Notes: generated by a model from the sequence alone, not told the origin. 64,000 nt of DNA from Mariannaea sp. PMI_226 (GCA_024336345.1 JANFOG010000005.1:2046001-2110000), one strand, 5' to 3'; shown: positions 24,405-36,268, counted from the stretch's first letter. Numbers and translations are program-made.

Positions 24405-26084
24405 TTAGCCCTGCATCTTCTTTCGCTTGCCGACCTGGGCAGAGAAACCAGTCTTGATAGCGGTAACACTTCTTCGGGAACCGCAGTTGTTGCAAGTGAT
24501 GAAGTAAAGACGGTTCTCACCCTTGTTGAGCTCTGTATCGGGGGATTTGCAAGTCTTGCAAGTGACGTATTCAACTGTAAAGGAGAGAGGGCCGAGTTAG
24601 TATATGTGTTTCAAGTGCTTTAGTAAGATCTGAGGGATAGGCTTACTGATGTATTTTCGGACGACGTTCTCGATCTGCTTCTGCTGGAATCGACCCTTGA
24701 TAACCAGTCTTCGGCTACCGTCGACGGAACCGCTGGTACCCAACTCAGCAAAGAGGTAGGCAGTGACGTGCTCCTCGGTTCGCTTCATTCGCTTGCAGAT
24801 CTCGGCAATGTTGGCGAAGACGGTCTTTCGGTTACCTTCACGCATGCACTGGGGAGGGGGAATCTTGTAGCTCTTGGTTCCGCTGAGAGCGTGGTCAGGG
24901 TTCTTCTGGGCGAGTTGGCTGAAGAAGCGGTTGAGGAGGAGAGAATAGCCGATGGCCTTGGTCTCGTCGTGGGCCCAGATGCCAGTACCGACTTCCATAT
25001 CACCGGTGTCCTCCTCAGCCTCCTCCTCAGGACCCTCAGCATCCTTGACCTCAAGTTCCTTGAGCTTGGCAGTGAACTCATCCTCCTCAGCACCGGCCTC
25101 CTCGACCTTCTTCTTCTTCTTCTTCTTCTTCATGGTCAGGTCAAGGCCACCCTCCTCGGCGGGGGCAGCGTCGTCAGCTGGGGCATCGGCATCTTCGGTC
25201 TTGGCCTTCTTCTTCTTCTTCTTCTTGAGGAGGGAGAGATCGAGACCACCGTCATCGGCGGGGGGAGCATCATCCAGGGCTGGGGGTTGAGCATCAGTAA
25301 AGGATTCCAGGGCTGCAGACAACGGCGGCGTACGAGGCGTGTGGGACTGGGCCGTCTCCTTGGGTTCTTCGGTAGCGTTGACCATGGTCACGGAGCCGTC
25401 AGCGTCAACGACTATTTGCTCGTCGGTAAAGGTGACGGATTTGCGGGACTTGCGTTCGCGAGGGACCTGCAAAAATGAAAGAGAAGAAAAGTCTGTTAGT
25501 ATCGGAGGGAGGGAGGTTTAGTCGGTGGTGGGGGTGAGGTTGAGCGTGGAGGTGGAGATGGAAATGTTTGAGTGAGGATTTGTGGTGTTTGGTGGCGGAA
25601 CGGGAAGGAAAATGTGACTCAAAGAAGCCAAATGCTGGCCACGCTAGAAAGAGAGCAGAGGAAAAAAAGTTGTGGCGGCACAATTGGTACTGTGCATGTA
25701 GTGAGGCAGTGAAGTGGTGGAGTGAGAGATGGCACAGTACCCAAACAGTGCAGGAAAGCCTCTGTGGCTTGTAGGTGCGTGTGTGTGACTCTGTGTGGGA
25801 TAATAATGCACCACCACACTACACACCACACACACTTTGGGTGAGTGCAAAGAGGTGGGGTAGCAATATCGTCGTTTTGGAGGGGCAGCTCAGATGTTTG
25901 GTGGGTGGGCAGCTGGCTGGTGCGGGCTGGACATAGGTAGTGGTGTGGGAAGAGGGGAAATCCAGGGCTAACAGTCTCCTACTGGGAGCCGCAGCATGCC
26001 GTGCGCTATGTGTGTTTGTGTGGATAATGTATGATGAATGATGTATGGTAAGAGGAACTAGGATTGACTCACTGGACTTTCCAT
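24405..26084 (-). CDS. SUI3: Translation initiation factor eIF2 subunit beta
   Basis: Beta subunit of eIF2, which delivers initiator tRNA to the 40S ribosome and contacts eIF5 and eIF2B. Exon 1 is 26084-26073 (only MESP), intron 26072-25467 (606 bp, GTGAGT...TTGCAG), exon 2 25466-24647, intron 24646-24575 (72 bp), exon 3 24574-24405; 333 aa. The first exon is inferred: it has an ACCATGG start context and a phase-0 donor, and gives [17 protein letters not shown]. The acidic N-terminal half carries two lysine blocks (about residues 85-91 and 117-124), each preceded by GGLDL. The core [20 protein letters not shown] and [20 protein letters not shown] is standard. The zinc ribbon is complete (Cys283, Cys286, Cys305, Cys308). 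Exons 2 and 3 are certain; exon 1 is likely. Confidence 0.93.
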
Positions 26085-27002
26085 GGTTCTGGCTTGTTTT
26101 CCTGGTTCTTTTTTGTTCTATTTTCCCCTGTGCTTTACTGTGCTGTGGTGCTCACGCGGCTGAAGAGGAGGGTGATTCACTCCAAGGATCCTTTCGTTTG
26201 ACAATCCCACCTGGGCTGCGCAGCTTGTTTCTGGTCCAGGTCCAGGTCCGGGTCCGGGGGTCAGATTTCGTCGTCGATACGGGCGAAAAACTCGAGAAAT
26301 TCCTGGCCGGGGTATTGATGCCAACTGCCGATCCCTTTTTTGCTTTTCCCTTGCTTGCCTCTGCTTGTTGGGTGAGTCGTGAAAACTTGACGAATGTCGA
26401 CGAGAAGCGAGGGAAATCAACTGGAACGTCATGCGCCATACAAGCCCATCGCCCCGTTTAAAGGGCTCTCCTTCTCAGTGGATGACCTAATAGCTTCAGC
26501 TATCCGCCTGCCCAATCTGATGCCAGCTCGATGCCGGGACCTCGGAGGGATAGGCCAATCACGCTTTCCATCACGTGCTCCAGTTTTGGTAGCTTCTGAC
26601 CAATTATTCTCTCCTATTCTTCTCCACAATCGAACCAACTCACTATCCGTGGCTGATGCTTGAACGACAACCCGTTGAGCGACTCTTTCTTCGGTGAAAG
26701 GTTAATGTAAAGCAGCAGTTGCTTTTGGTTCTTGTCCGTCGATCGTGCTGGGCGGCTCCAAGATACATATCATTATAATTTTTACTCCAACGCCGGCTTC
26801 CCTCAACCTTTCCGCAGTCGCCAGCTTTTCTCTGCCTCTGGTGTGGCTTGTGTTCCGAGGTCCCCTCCGATATTACGCCACGCCTCCGAGCTCCGGCAGC
26901 TCAACAGTCGACTCTTCCACAACTAGGCTCGCCTTCTTGTCAACCGCTTCCATCTCGGCTACTTCCAATCGCGTATATAATAATCCATCGAAACAGCCCA
27001 AT
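26085..27002. promoter_or_regulatory. Divergent SUI3/MIM2 promoter with CCAAT and CACGTG
   Basis: 918 bp between the two start codons. A CCAAT pentamer at 26555-26559 lies 12 bp from a CACGTG E-box at 26572-26577, compatible with CCAAT-binding complex and bHLH sites. The stretch after about 26745 stays open in the MIM2 frame but has noncoding character and is probably its 5' UTR. Confidence 0.45.
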
Positions 27003-27420
27003 ATGTCCGCTGCCGAATCCATCATCGACCTCTTGCATGATACCGAACTGTCAGATGACAAGGACGATGTCGACTCCCTCCCCTCCATGTCGACCGAAGA
27101 GATCTACTCCGAACCCGATTCTGATGCACAGGAAGAGTGGGAGCGCAGTTTAGAACAACTGCAGCTTATTCTTACCATGATGATTGTTCCTTGGATGGGA
27201 AAGTTCTTTGGCAGAAAATTCGCCTATTGGAGTTCGGCAACCCCTCCCCGTCCCCCCATTCTCATCCCTCTTTCGCGACTAAATGCACGTTACTGACGAA
27301 TGTCTTGATATTTCAGGTTGGACAAGATACATGACGTGGTACCACAATCTTGATGTTCAGTGGACCAACAAGAAAGCTTTCAACGCCGTGGGAGCGGTCG
27401 AAGCGGCCGCGACATTATGA
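27003..27420 (+). CDS. MIM2: MIM2-like mitochondrial outer-membrane import factor
   Basis: Small protein resembling Mim2, partner of Mim1 in inserting alpha-helical proteins into the mitochondrial outer membrane. Exon 1 is 27003-27231, the intron 27232-27316 (85 bp) and exon 2 27317-27420; 110 aa. An acidic N-terminal half (DTELSDDKDDVDS, EEIYSEPDSDAQEEWERSLE) is followed by one predicted membrane helix (about residues 53-69, LQLILTMMIVPWMGKFF), then GRKFAYWSWTRYMTWYHN. The acidic-helix-GR/aromatic layout is what I know of Mim2; the assignment rests on motif recall, not alignment. The donor GTTCGG is non-consensus, but it is the only site I see that joins the two conserved parts in frame. Confidence 0.7.
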
Positions 27421-28161
27421 CTCGACCGATACCGCGAATTCGGAGCGTTGTCCTAAGTACGGCAAGATATAGAGGGGAATGAAATTAGTTCCCTTTTGAA
27501 AGTATTTGCAGATTTTACAACGGTGTTTGGGCATTTTGGGTTGGCACCTCTCAGCGATAGAAGTATTTGACTATCCACATACAACCACGTCTGCAAGAAT
27601 AAGCACATATCCATCAGGATGATTGGGGCTCGATAACGAGCAAAATACGCAAGAGGGTACATAGGATGGATCATTGGGAATTTTTAATTTTGGTTTTTAT
27701 AAACGACGCACAAGGCAAAAAAGAAGACTTTTTGGGACGAAGGCCATCCTGCCTCCGCGTGGCAGAATTGAATCAACTATATATAGTGTATAAACCCATC
27801 CCTTGGCTCCTCGCGGTCCGGTGTTGCTCCGACACCCTTTTTATATACATGAAAACATTACCCATACCCGAACATTGCTATTTGCGAATACACCCATACA
27901 GAAAACCTCAGGTCGCTAACTTGATACATGCTATTCCCCCTACGCCAAACATCCCAAAGTGTCCCGGCACTTCCCAGCGCGCCGAAAGCACTGGATCCAA
28001 CAGTTTCGGCCCTGCGCTGTAAGAATTGGAGGGTTGTAGATTCGTGTGTAGTCCACAGGAGAACAGCTGGCAATGAAAGATATTGCCCCCGTTCTGACTG
28101 CAGTATATATGATATAGTGTCATGTCGACGTCAAAATGTGTTTCCCCACCAAGGGGCATGT
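27421..28161. other. Convergent intergenic region
   Basis: 741 bp between the stop codons of the MIM2-like gene and the NCE102-like gene. I see no coding signal or repeats. Confidence 0.5.
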
Positions 28162-28689
28162 TTAGACACCAATCTGGCTCATGCTTGGCCTGGACGCTGA
28201 TCGGAAAGATCCACCAACATGCTCACGAGCGTCCCTGAAGGAGAAGAAGAAACTCGCAGCATAGGTGAGAAAGAGGAACCAAGTGAAGACGGCTCCGGCT
28301 TGGAGCTCACGGCAACGCTTCTCGTCACTGTGCGACCCCCAGGCGATCCAATCGTTGGGTAGCTTCTTCTCGTTGATATCACCACAGTCAACCATTCGGA
28401 GTTTGGCGGACACGACAATGCCACCAATCATAGTGAAGAGAATAGCGGCGGCATCAAGTGGAAGCAGGATCATGGGGTTGGCCAGAATCGAGGCGAAGAA
28501 GGATAGGATACCCGTTATACTCACGAGCCATGAGACGACGGCGACGAACATGATGAAGTTGACAGCAGCGGTGTTGATTGCGAGAGCGTTGACGTTGGTG
28601 GCGATCACGTTGCCAATGATGGCTGTCAGAAGCACTGTGATGAGCAGCTCCACGCACCGGAGGATCATCTTGATGAGGTTTATACCCAT
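28162..28689 (-). CDS. NCE102: NCE102/MARVEL-domain plasma membrane protein
   Basis: Four-transmembrane MARVEL-type protein like yeast Nce102 (non-classical export protein 2), which organises eisosomes and senses sphingolipids. Single exon, 175 aa. The predicted helices are about residues 12-31 (VELLITVLLTAIIGNVIATN), 42-66, 70-95 (LANPMILLPLDAAAILFTMI) and 133-151 (AGAVFTWFLFLTYAASFFFS). The loop before the last helix has the family-typical Cys/Arg-rich CRELQAGA, and the C-terminus ends in a Ser/Arg-rich tail closing with SQIGV, resembling the Nce102 end. About 7 kb without a supported gene lies upstream, so its promoter could be long. Confidence 0.85.
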   Translation of the reverse strand: MGINLIKMILRCVELLITVLLTAIIGNVIATNVNALAINTAAVNFIMFVAVVSWLVSITGILSFFASILANPMILLPLDAAAILFTMIGGIVVSAKLRMVDCGDINEKKLPNDWIAWGSHSDEKRCRELQAGAVFTWFLFLTYAASFFFSFRDAREHVGGSFRSASRPSMSQIGV

Positions 28690-29429
28690 GATGGCGGCTG
28701 GCTGAAGACAGCTGAGACTCGGAAGGATGGGTTCAGGGGAAACTGACGGAGGAGATCTCGTTGGCTTGGGCTAGACGGGGTAGCCAAGGCTCAGTCTGTG
28801 GTTGGGGCGGCGATTAAGATGGGTGGCGGTTGAGAAGGTGGTAGGTGGTAAGGTGGTATACTTGGAATGTCGAATGGGGGAAGATCAAGATCAGCAAGCG
28901 CGTATATCGAATTTTTTTACTGGTTCAAACAAGAAGAATGGCTTGGATAATGACGAAGAAACTTGAGGAGGTTGTGATCTTGAGTGGAGAGGTGGTGGAG
29001 TTTGGATGAGTGAGGTCGTTAATGGATGTATGGATATGGGTTGAGACTGAGCCGGCAAGTCTGTGTATCTCCCAAGCAACCAGGCGAGGATGACATGGGG
29101 GGTCAAGGAAAAAAAGTGTGGAGGGAAAGCGGCGCCGCAAGCTTCTTAATAAAAGCGAGAGCTTCCTCTTTTGAAAATCTCTTAAATTTGGGTCTTTGGT
29201 AGGTTCAATGCAGCATAGCCATCCAGAATTGGAAGCACGCCCATACGATGGCCTGCTTCGTCGGATGATTAGACCTTTTTTTGGTGATTGCGAATGCGAC
29301 TGCGAATGGCATCAGGGGAGGCCCCACGCGGTGTCATGGCTGTAAGTGACGACCAGGCAACGGGGGACCAATCGCCCGAAACAAGTCGCGCAAGGTCTGC
29401 AACGGGCCGCAAAAGCAAAGGCAGAAAGT

Positions 29430-29465
29430 CTGCAGAACCTGCAGAGCTTGCAGAGTCTGCAGACG
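29430..29465. repeat. Four-copy 9-bp tandem repeat (CTGCAGAGC-like)
   Basis: CTGCAG-type units start at 29430, 29439, 29448 (TTGCAG) and 29457, exactly 9 bp apart, with variable last three bases. Confidence 0.85.
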
Positions 29466-29556
29466 ACCTACAGGTCGCTGCAATATTTGCAATGCGTTTC
29501 CATTGCCGCCCAAGGCGAGATGGGGGATTTTGGGATTTGAGGCCAGGCGGGTGGGT

Positions 29557-29598
29557 AGTGAGTGAGTGAGTGTGCGTGCGTGCGTGCGTGCGTGCGTG
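29557..29598. repeat. (GTGA)n / (TGCG)n microsatellite
   Basis: About three GTGA units followed by six TGCG units in noncoding DNA. Confidence 0.9.
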
Positions 29599-32500
29599 AG
29601 CTGGCTCTTTCTTCCCTTTCCATTATCCCGTTTCCACTTCCACTTCCACTGTATTTCCATTTTTCCATTCTCGACCTGTTTTTTTTTGGGTGACTTGCAG
29701 GGGGTTTGATGAAGCTGCCCCTCTCTGGCGGTTGGCGGGTGGACCACAATGAACCACAGCAGCGTTGGGCCCAATGGCATTATTACCCTGTTGAGGGAAC
29801 TGGCCAAGGACTTGGTGGATTTGATTGGATGGCGGGCCAAGCTGTCAGTGTGGGGTAGGCACAGCTCCCCAAGCACTACTATGTATGAGACAAAGCTGGC
29901 GACAAGCTGGCGACATGGTGGCGGGCGGCAAAACAAGTGCAAAATGGAGAAGCGCTGAAAGAGACGCTGTAGGCGCTGCAGGTCCCCTTTCCCCCCCAAT
30001 GCCCCAAAAACAGAACGTCGGAAGTGCAACGCTTTCGAGCCAATCATTATTATCGTATCTGGCTCATTTGCCATGTCAGACCTCATTCAGGGCTACAAGC
30101 TGGAACCAGGAACCCCGAGGCCACCTCATCGCGGAGATCAGCAAGTTACAGATTCTTTTCTCATCTCAGTGAGCATTCGCAAATGACCCTTGAGCTCGCC
30201 CTACCCCTCGTGATCGTATTGATGCGTGCATCTGCCTTTGGTGCATCCTGATGCTCCATGATGCTCAGCCTCCTAGCCATCATGGACGTTTCGAGTTCGC
30301 AATCATCGAGCAGGCAGGCCTCCAGGACCGACTCTGGATCTGGGCCGCTCGTATTTCTCTTCAACCCTACTCGTCATGCAATCCGGCTCAGCGATCAAGG
30401 GGACGGGACCACACCGTTCGTATTTGACGTAACCTACATACCATGCTATCCAGCATCAAACATTCAAACCTGTTTGATCGACAACATTCTTACGCTGAAC
30501 TCTCCTACTTAGATTTTCTGAGAAAAATTCCTGTCAATTAGACGCGCTGATCCGGCATTTCTTAGAATAGGGGGCAGGCATGTTAAATACCATGGGTGAG
30601 TTTATCTCAAATCTCATTTGACGCCGACGATGATGACAGAAAACGGGCCAAACTTGCAATTCAAAACAGGATGCGGACAGAGTTTCCTCCATTAATTACT
30701 GGAATTAGATGAGAGGAAACCTCCGTGACTATGCCAAGTCCGACCAAAAGTTTCATTTTGAGTATCGGCTGGGCCGGACGTCAAAAAACAATAAAAACTG
30801 AACTCAATCCTCCACGATTTCGACCCAGCTCCCTGGGAACAAGATACTCAAAGGCTGAAACAATGAGCAACTATAAAACAAACTTCAATTTGGAGCCAAT
30901 CGACTGGAATTCGGCTTCTGCCGACAATAGAAAACTACAGCCCATGACGTGCCGTACCCTCAATACATCCTCTGAAAAGCAAAACCTTGGATTGCTAAAC
31001 TTCACAGCTATGGATTGCCTCAAGGTTTTGTTCTGTGTTCCGACTGCTTGGGACACACGTTGGGCACATGACGGAAAGCTTCAAAGGGACAAAAAATTAA
31101 CCAAAAAAAGCTGAATACAATCCAAGAGCAAGCAGCGATGAGGCATAACCGAAAATGGGGGGCGTGCCCGTTCATGGTGTTATCGTTTTTCTTCAGTGCT
31201 GCCTCTATCGGCAAACCCTCGTCCTCCCAGTGAACTGTGTATCGGCACGGGCCAGATGAAATCGATCGGCAAAACTGGATGCCACTGTCACCGACCAAGC
31301 CGGCCATCATGATGCTGCCCGAAATCCGGATTCCCGGGGCTGTAGATCCTTTATCAAGACCTAGATGAATCATCGGTATCAATCATTCTTCTCGTTGCTT
31401 CCTTGCAGGATCTATTTTGCTTAGAGGCAAGGCCCTCCTGTGCTGTGTTCCGTTGCGCGGAGAGAAATAATCGAATTCCTCCCCGTTGCAAGTCCTTTAT
31501 CACGGCTTCAACAGCTTTCAAGAGAATCATCTTCCAGCATGTTTCTACAATACATGAATGCACTCTCGAAAGCAGTGCCAAGACAGGGTTGCGAGCCGCT
31601 TGAGCCGAACTCGATAAGGTATTGTACGAACACGAGGTTAACCATGTCCTCGGGTCGTCATGTTATCACTTCGCAGCACCGCGATCCCGCGAGCCTAATG
31701 TCAAGCTTTTGGACCTTGCGACATCATTCCCCGATGTTGGAGGCATATGTACCGAGTACCTGAGGTTTTTGGTGACAGGTTGAAGTTACACCCCCCCCTT
31801 CCCCCCAATCCCTCTTTGTCTCTCTTCTCAGCGGACCTCCGCTTTAGGAGGACCTCACAATGGGCAAAGCAAGAATTACTTTCCTCTGGCGGAACGCTAT
31901 TCTTCCTCATTCGTCGTGGCCGCAATGGGTCCAAGCGCCCCAATGAGCCATCTTGGGGAAACTCTGGGCTTTGAGGGCTTCCTAACTAGGGAATGGGTGG
32001 AAAAAGGTGTCGTCGTGATTCCTGTTCAGGCAGTGTTCTAGAAAAAACCGAATGCTCAAAAAGACACACCCAAGTTTGCAGACATTCACCCCCTCTTCAC
32101 CATTTCCCACCACCCCCGGGGGCATCTCCATATCAAACATAGACTTTCCCCCTTGCTCCCCAGACTAAGCAGCAATCACAGCACCTCGAACGGACGTGGC
32201 GTGGGCTCTCACCACAAGCTTTAGGTGTGGGCGAGAGGAGGCCTCATCGAGACGAATTGTATCCTCTTTTGGGCAGACATAGTTTATGGGAGAATTCCAG
32301 ACTGATGAGAAGCCGTGTTTCACATCTTCAACGTCTCCACGTCTGAAACCCTGTCAGGAAGTTCAATAAAGCGGTCGCAAAGGAGGGCCTAAACTCTCCA
32401 ACACCAAGTTGTATGACTAACTTCAAATCAATGAGAAAATAGGAGCATCACCTGCCAAACTGTTGTGATCTAGACGGGCTTCTGGCCGGCACAGAGCTTT

Positions 32501-35210
32501 TCAAGGCCAGGACCAAGAAGCCGCAGTACACCACTCGGGGATAACATCAGCCGACATGACTTCATATGACTGCGAGCTACTATAAACTGCTCCTCGTATC
32601 TTTTATTAACCTCATCTCGCAGTGTCGCTCATTCATCCGCCCGCTTATGACCGCTTATGATGGGTTCCAGTTCCTCCGTCCCCAGAGTTTGGCTAGACTG
32701 GTGTTGCCACATCCCTTTAAGATCCAGGGACAAGACAGCTCTTTGGGGTAGCCCCTCCATCAACTGGCGATACCGAGCCCCCCCAGCTAAACTCTATCTC
32801 ATCTCCTGCTTGCAACGGCGAAGGAACTCCGATGGTGTTGCCTCCCGTTCGTCATCATCATGAGTAAAAAGGTTTTGAATCGGAAACAAGAGGCTGAACG
32901 TTTTTCTCTCAGCTCCAAGCCTTTCAAGAGTTTGCTACAAACTCCAGACATTAAAACATTATGAACCTTTTTTTTTTATGCTTGCGTCTCCCCCCCTCCC
33001 CCCCTTATTGTTGGGAGTTGCCTCTTCCCATGACCAGTCTTTGACTTTCATCAAGTAGTCACGTTTCAAGAACCGTCAGCCACCCGGTCTGGGCCTCTTC
33101 CACCCAACTACCGACGGTTTAATCCAGACCCCTTCCGATTACCCTATATTATTGTCTCGAAGGCAAGATTCCCCTCTGCCGTGACGTTTAAGATAGATTT
33201 TTTAGTTTAGATAAGTGAATTGTATTCCTTTCGTAAAAGGCAAATGATGGAAGGTGTCAAGGCCAGGCCGTCTCCTTAAGGCCGTCTGGGGTCTTCTATT
33301 TTCTTTTTTGGTGTAATCATCTTACGCATGAGTTGGAGGTTCTTCATCGTCTAGGAGCAGTCCTCGGTTTCGTGAGGCGGCTGATTCGAACCCCCCCGCT
33401 GTCGCATAGGCAAGATTAAAGGTATAACAGAGAGCTTTGCCTTTTTTTTTCTTGTTTTAATCTTATTAGTGATTTGAGGAGGCGTATCCTGTGATAAGAA
33501 GAGGGCGTTTTTGGACGGTCGAGATGGACGCAGAGAGTTTTGCTGCGCACAAATCTTAAAACTCATCATGAAGAAAAATAATGTATGAATTAGATGAGTA
33601 AGACGCGACCAAAAACTTATCCGCAAGCGCTAGACAGCAGTTGATCGAGATCCATCTGTTCGCGCGCGCCGTCACCCTTGTTCCTGCACTTGAATGGAGA
33701 AACGCCGTTCGGGACGGAAGTCCGTCGGCGAAGGTGGAGACGGCATCCCCGCTTCAAGATCTCCGAACCGGCTCCGGACTGGGGGACAGATGGATGACGT
33801 TCCTTCATCTACTCCCTGTGGCCACAGGGGAGTACCAAAAACAGCACGCATTGGTTCAATTGCCACTGCAGAAGAAGAAATCCCATTCTCAATTTTTTTT
33901 TATTTGTAATACCCGCCTTCTGTGGGCGACAACTGGGTTTTGCTCTGGGGCTTCTTTTCCTTGATTCCTTGTTTTTCTAGGACGCTCGGTGTTGGCCGCT
34001 GGATAAAGCTTGAGCCATCAAATTTAGATGGGGGAGGTTTCTATGGACAGGTATAGGCAGCGCAAAGCCAAATACCCTAGGCGATGTGAAAGCCCCTCTA
34101 AAGGCCTCCAAAACGGTAGGTTTCCCAATCGACGCACCCAAAAGCTAAAGCAAAGAGGTCAGCAGACAAGCGCTCGCAGAGTTGCGATGCTGTGAGGAAT
34201 GGGTACCTGAGATCGAATATTCAGAATCATGAGCACAGAATGAGTTTGAAGTGGAAATAGAGATAAATTTTCATCATAATAATTGGCACTGCAGGCATTC
34301 TATGTAACTAGGATAAAAAAAACGCTGCTGTGATATGTATCTAATTGTACAGACGAAAGGCGTGATGGGGCATTCAAGTTTTGTTCCAATAAAACCAAGT
34401 GACTGACTAAACGCCCAACATTAAAATACCGGCAGAGAACAAGGATAAGGGAGACAAAAAAAGGGGTTGAATAAGAAGATGAGGTATGACAGAAGCCCCT
34501 CATCAAATTCAATTGAAGAAAAAAATGGGAATCCGTTTGGATTAGAGACTCAGGTCAGCAAGTCCTAACACGGATGCGAGGCACCGGCCAGCAGTGCCGC
34601 AAAAGAACCAATTCTGAAGTCTGTTCATCAACAAACATCAGCCCAAAAGGCCATGTTTGGGTTAATTGGAGGGAAAATTGAATAAAGACCATGGGCACGT
34701 ATTCTGCTAGAGATTTTGCCTCTTGTAGTCTTTTTCTTTTTCTTTTTTTTCTTGTTTTCCCCTCCAGGTCTTGTTTGGGTATGCAAATCGCGTAGGGACC
34801 ACGCCACACGGGAAGCTTCGCCAGAGCGTTGCCTGTGCGATTGCCGCGATGTTACACGCAATAGGAGCCACATAAGGTATAGATTACTCCATAAGCTTAC
34901 TCCGCACTTGGTACGGAACGATTTTGTAGTATCGGGCATTGTCTGTGATTTTTTTTTCTTTTGGCGGTTACATGTCCCTGTTGGATGCAGTGCATTGTCG
35001 AAGGCAGGGGCGCCATGCTTCTCGCAAGTCCGTGCCCGACAGGGGCCCGCAGCATCACAAACACTCGAGCATGAGTGAACAAAAGTCCGTTTTGGGCGAT
35101 TGCTCACGGGCGGATGCTGGGGTATTGGGCTCGGTGTGGGAGCACGGGGTAGGTCCCGACACGGCCCTGTAGGAGCAACCATGCTTTGTGCCTGAATAGT
35201 TTCATGTGCT

Positions 35211-35246
35211 TTTTCTTTCTTTCTTTCTTTTTTTTTGGGGGGGGGG
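35211..35246. repeat. Pyrimidine tract joined to a G10 run
   Basis: TTTC repeats and a T run (35211-35236) abut ten consecutive G (35237-35246). Confidence 0.9.
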
Positions 35247-35695
35247 TTGTGAAGAGCCATGAGACATTGGTGTTGAAGCGGAAGGAAGAAAAACCTGAGA
35301 AACACCTATCCAGGATATCTTTCAAAGACGGCATGAGCTGATGAAAAATGCAGTTGGGTGAGGTGGTATGTGGATCAAGTATGCTCAGCAGCAAGGTGCT
35401 CGAAATCGTTCTCGTGTTGCAAGGTGCAATAGCAGAGGTCTCGGCCTGGCACAATCACAGAGAGTTGGACGGTGATTTTTAGAGTATTGTTGTTATTGTC
35501 ATTGTTGTTCTTATCATGCAGAAAGACAGTTGTATATAAAACAAATATGCTGGGATTGTCTGTCATAGTCATTGGTTGAAGTCATCGTTGGGGTATACTG
35601 TTGTTCGTGATAATTATTCGAAGTACACATCTAGGAGAGGAATGGCCGTAAAATTGTAAGGGTGACAAAGACAGGATCATGATCCTGCCGGGCGA

Positions 35696-36268
35696 TCAAG
35701 CTCGGGCATTGTCCCAGTATCGCTTTCGGGCGCTCACTGCCGTCTTATCACCGGTAAATCGGTGTTGGAAGAAGTTGAAGACAGCAAACTCGTCGCGCGT
35801 CATGACATAAGAGTCTGGTTGAGCTTGCACCTTGCCCCAAATCGACGACAGAGCTCCCTCGAGAATTTTGCTGATGGTAGGGTCTGAGGAGCCATCGGGA
35901 CTCTCACGGGCAATCTCCAGAGCCTGGGCGACACTGGCATCTTGAGCAGATCGCGTCGAGGCGGCGGCAGCAGCAGCAGCAGCGGCGGCGGCAGCGGCAG
36001 TCATGGTCTCGATTGTATCAGTCGGAGTACCCATTGGGCTCGGAGAGAAGGCGAAGAAGGGCACTGCAGCGGGCTGATGAGGCCGATGAGAGCTAGGCAG
36101 CGACATAGAAGCAGAACGAACAGGGAGGTAGTAGTAAGGCTGCTGGTGCTGAGGCTGGAAGTCTTGGGGGTGGATGGACAACATAGTAGAACTTGTTTGT
36201 CTAATATATGATGGAGCCGACAAGGTGGACGGGGATGTTGAGTTTGGCGCGACAGGCGACTCGCGCAT
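35696..36268 (-). CDS. Conserved-looking hypothetical protein with poly-Ala tract
   Basis: Single exon, 190 aa, bounded upstream by an in-frame TGA just before ATG 36268. The function is not recognised. Residues 1-85 are disordered, rich in Ser, Pro, Gln, His and Tyr (PQHQQPYYYLPVRSASM). Residues 91-103 are thirteen alanines encoded by mixed GCN codons, preceded by TIETMT. The last 75 residues look folded: ASVAQALEIARESPDGSS, then ILEGALSSIWGKVQAQPDSY and VMTRDEFAVFNFFQHRFTGD ending in ARKRYWDNARA. I recall such tails in other Pezizomycotina proteins, but no name is attached. The layout, a low-complexity head with a compact helical tail, would suit a nuclear regulator, though nothing shows DNA binding. 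It is the only gene I support within about 18.5 kb. Met29 is an alternative start. Confidence 0.75.
   Translation of the reverse strand: MRESPVAPNSTSPSTLSAPSYIRQTSSTMLSIHPQDFQPQHQQPYYYLPVRSASMSLPSSHRPHQPAAVPFFAFSPSPMGTPTDTIETMTAAAAAAAAAAAAASTRSAQDASVAQALEIARESPDGSSDPTISKILEGALSSIWGKVQAQPDSYVMTRDEFAVFNFFQHRFTGDKTAVSARKRYWDNARA

Larger units (their letters stand above)
28690..35695. other. Gene-poor spacer, left part (7.0 kb)
   Basis: I support no gene here. The ORFs are short, overlap on both strands and lack protein-like composition. The longest, 29334-30086 (-), is built on simple repeats. The region holds a CTGCAG-type 9-bp tandem repeat (29430-29465), a GTGA/TGCG microsatellite (29557-29598), C-run pairs (31791-31806, 32991-33004) and a T/C tract joined to ten G (35211-35246). 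CpG dinucleotides are common, so it does not look heavily RIP-mutated. Confidence 0.5.

Noticed and set aside
24768..25478. 236-codon plus-strand frame opposite the eIF2-beta gene
   Set aside because: It is the antisense shadow of lysine- and acid-rich coding sequence; the minus strand has the recognised protein.
29334..30086. 250-codon minus-strand frame
   Set aside because: It runs through a microsatellite and a 9-bp tandem repeat, giving RTHARTHARTL-like simple peptide; open by repetition, not selection.
30725..31114. 129-codon plus-strand frame in the gene-poor block
   Set aside because: Composition is plausible, but no motif, domain or conserved-looking segment supports it; a transcript would be needed to revive it.
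33381..33405. GATTCGAACCCCC, reminiscent of a tRNA T-arm on the minus strand
   Set aside because: No pairing T-stem, D-arm or anticodon arm can be built around it.
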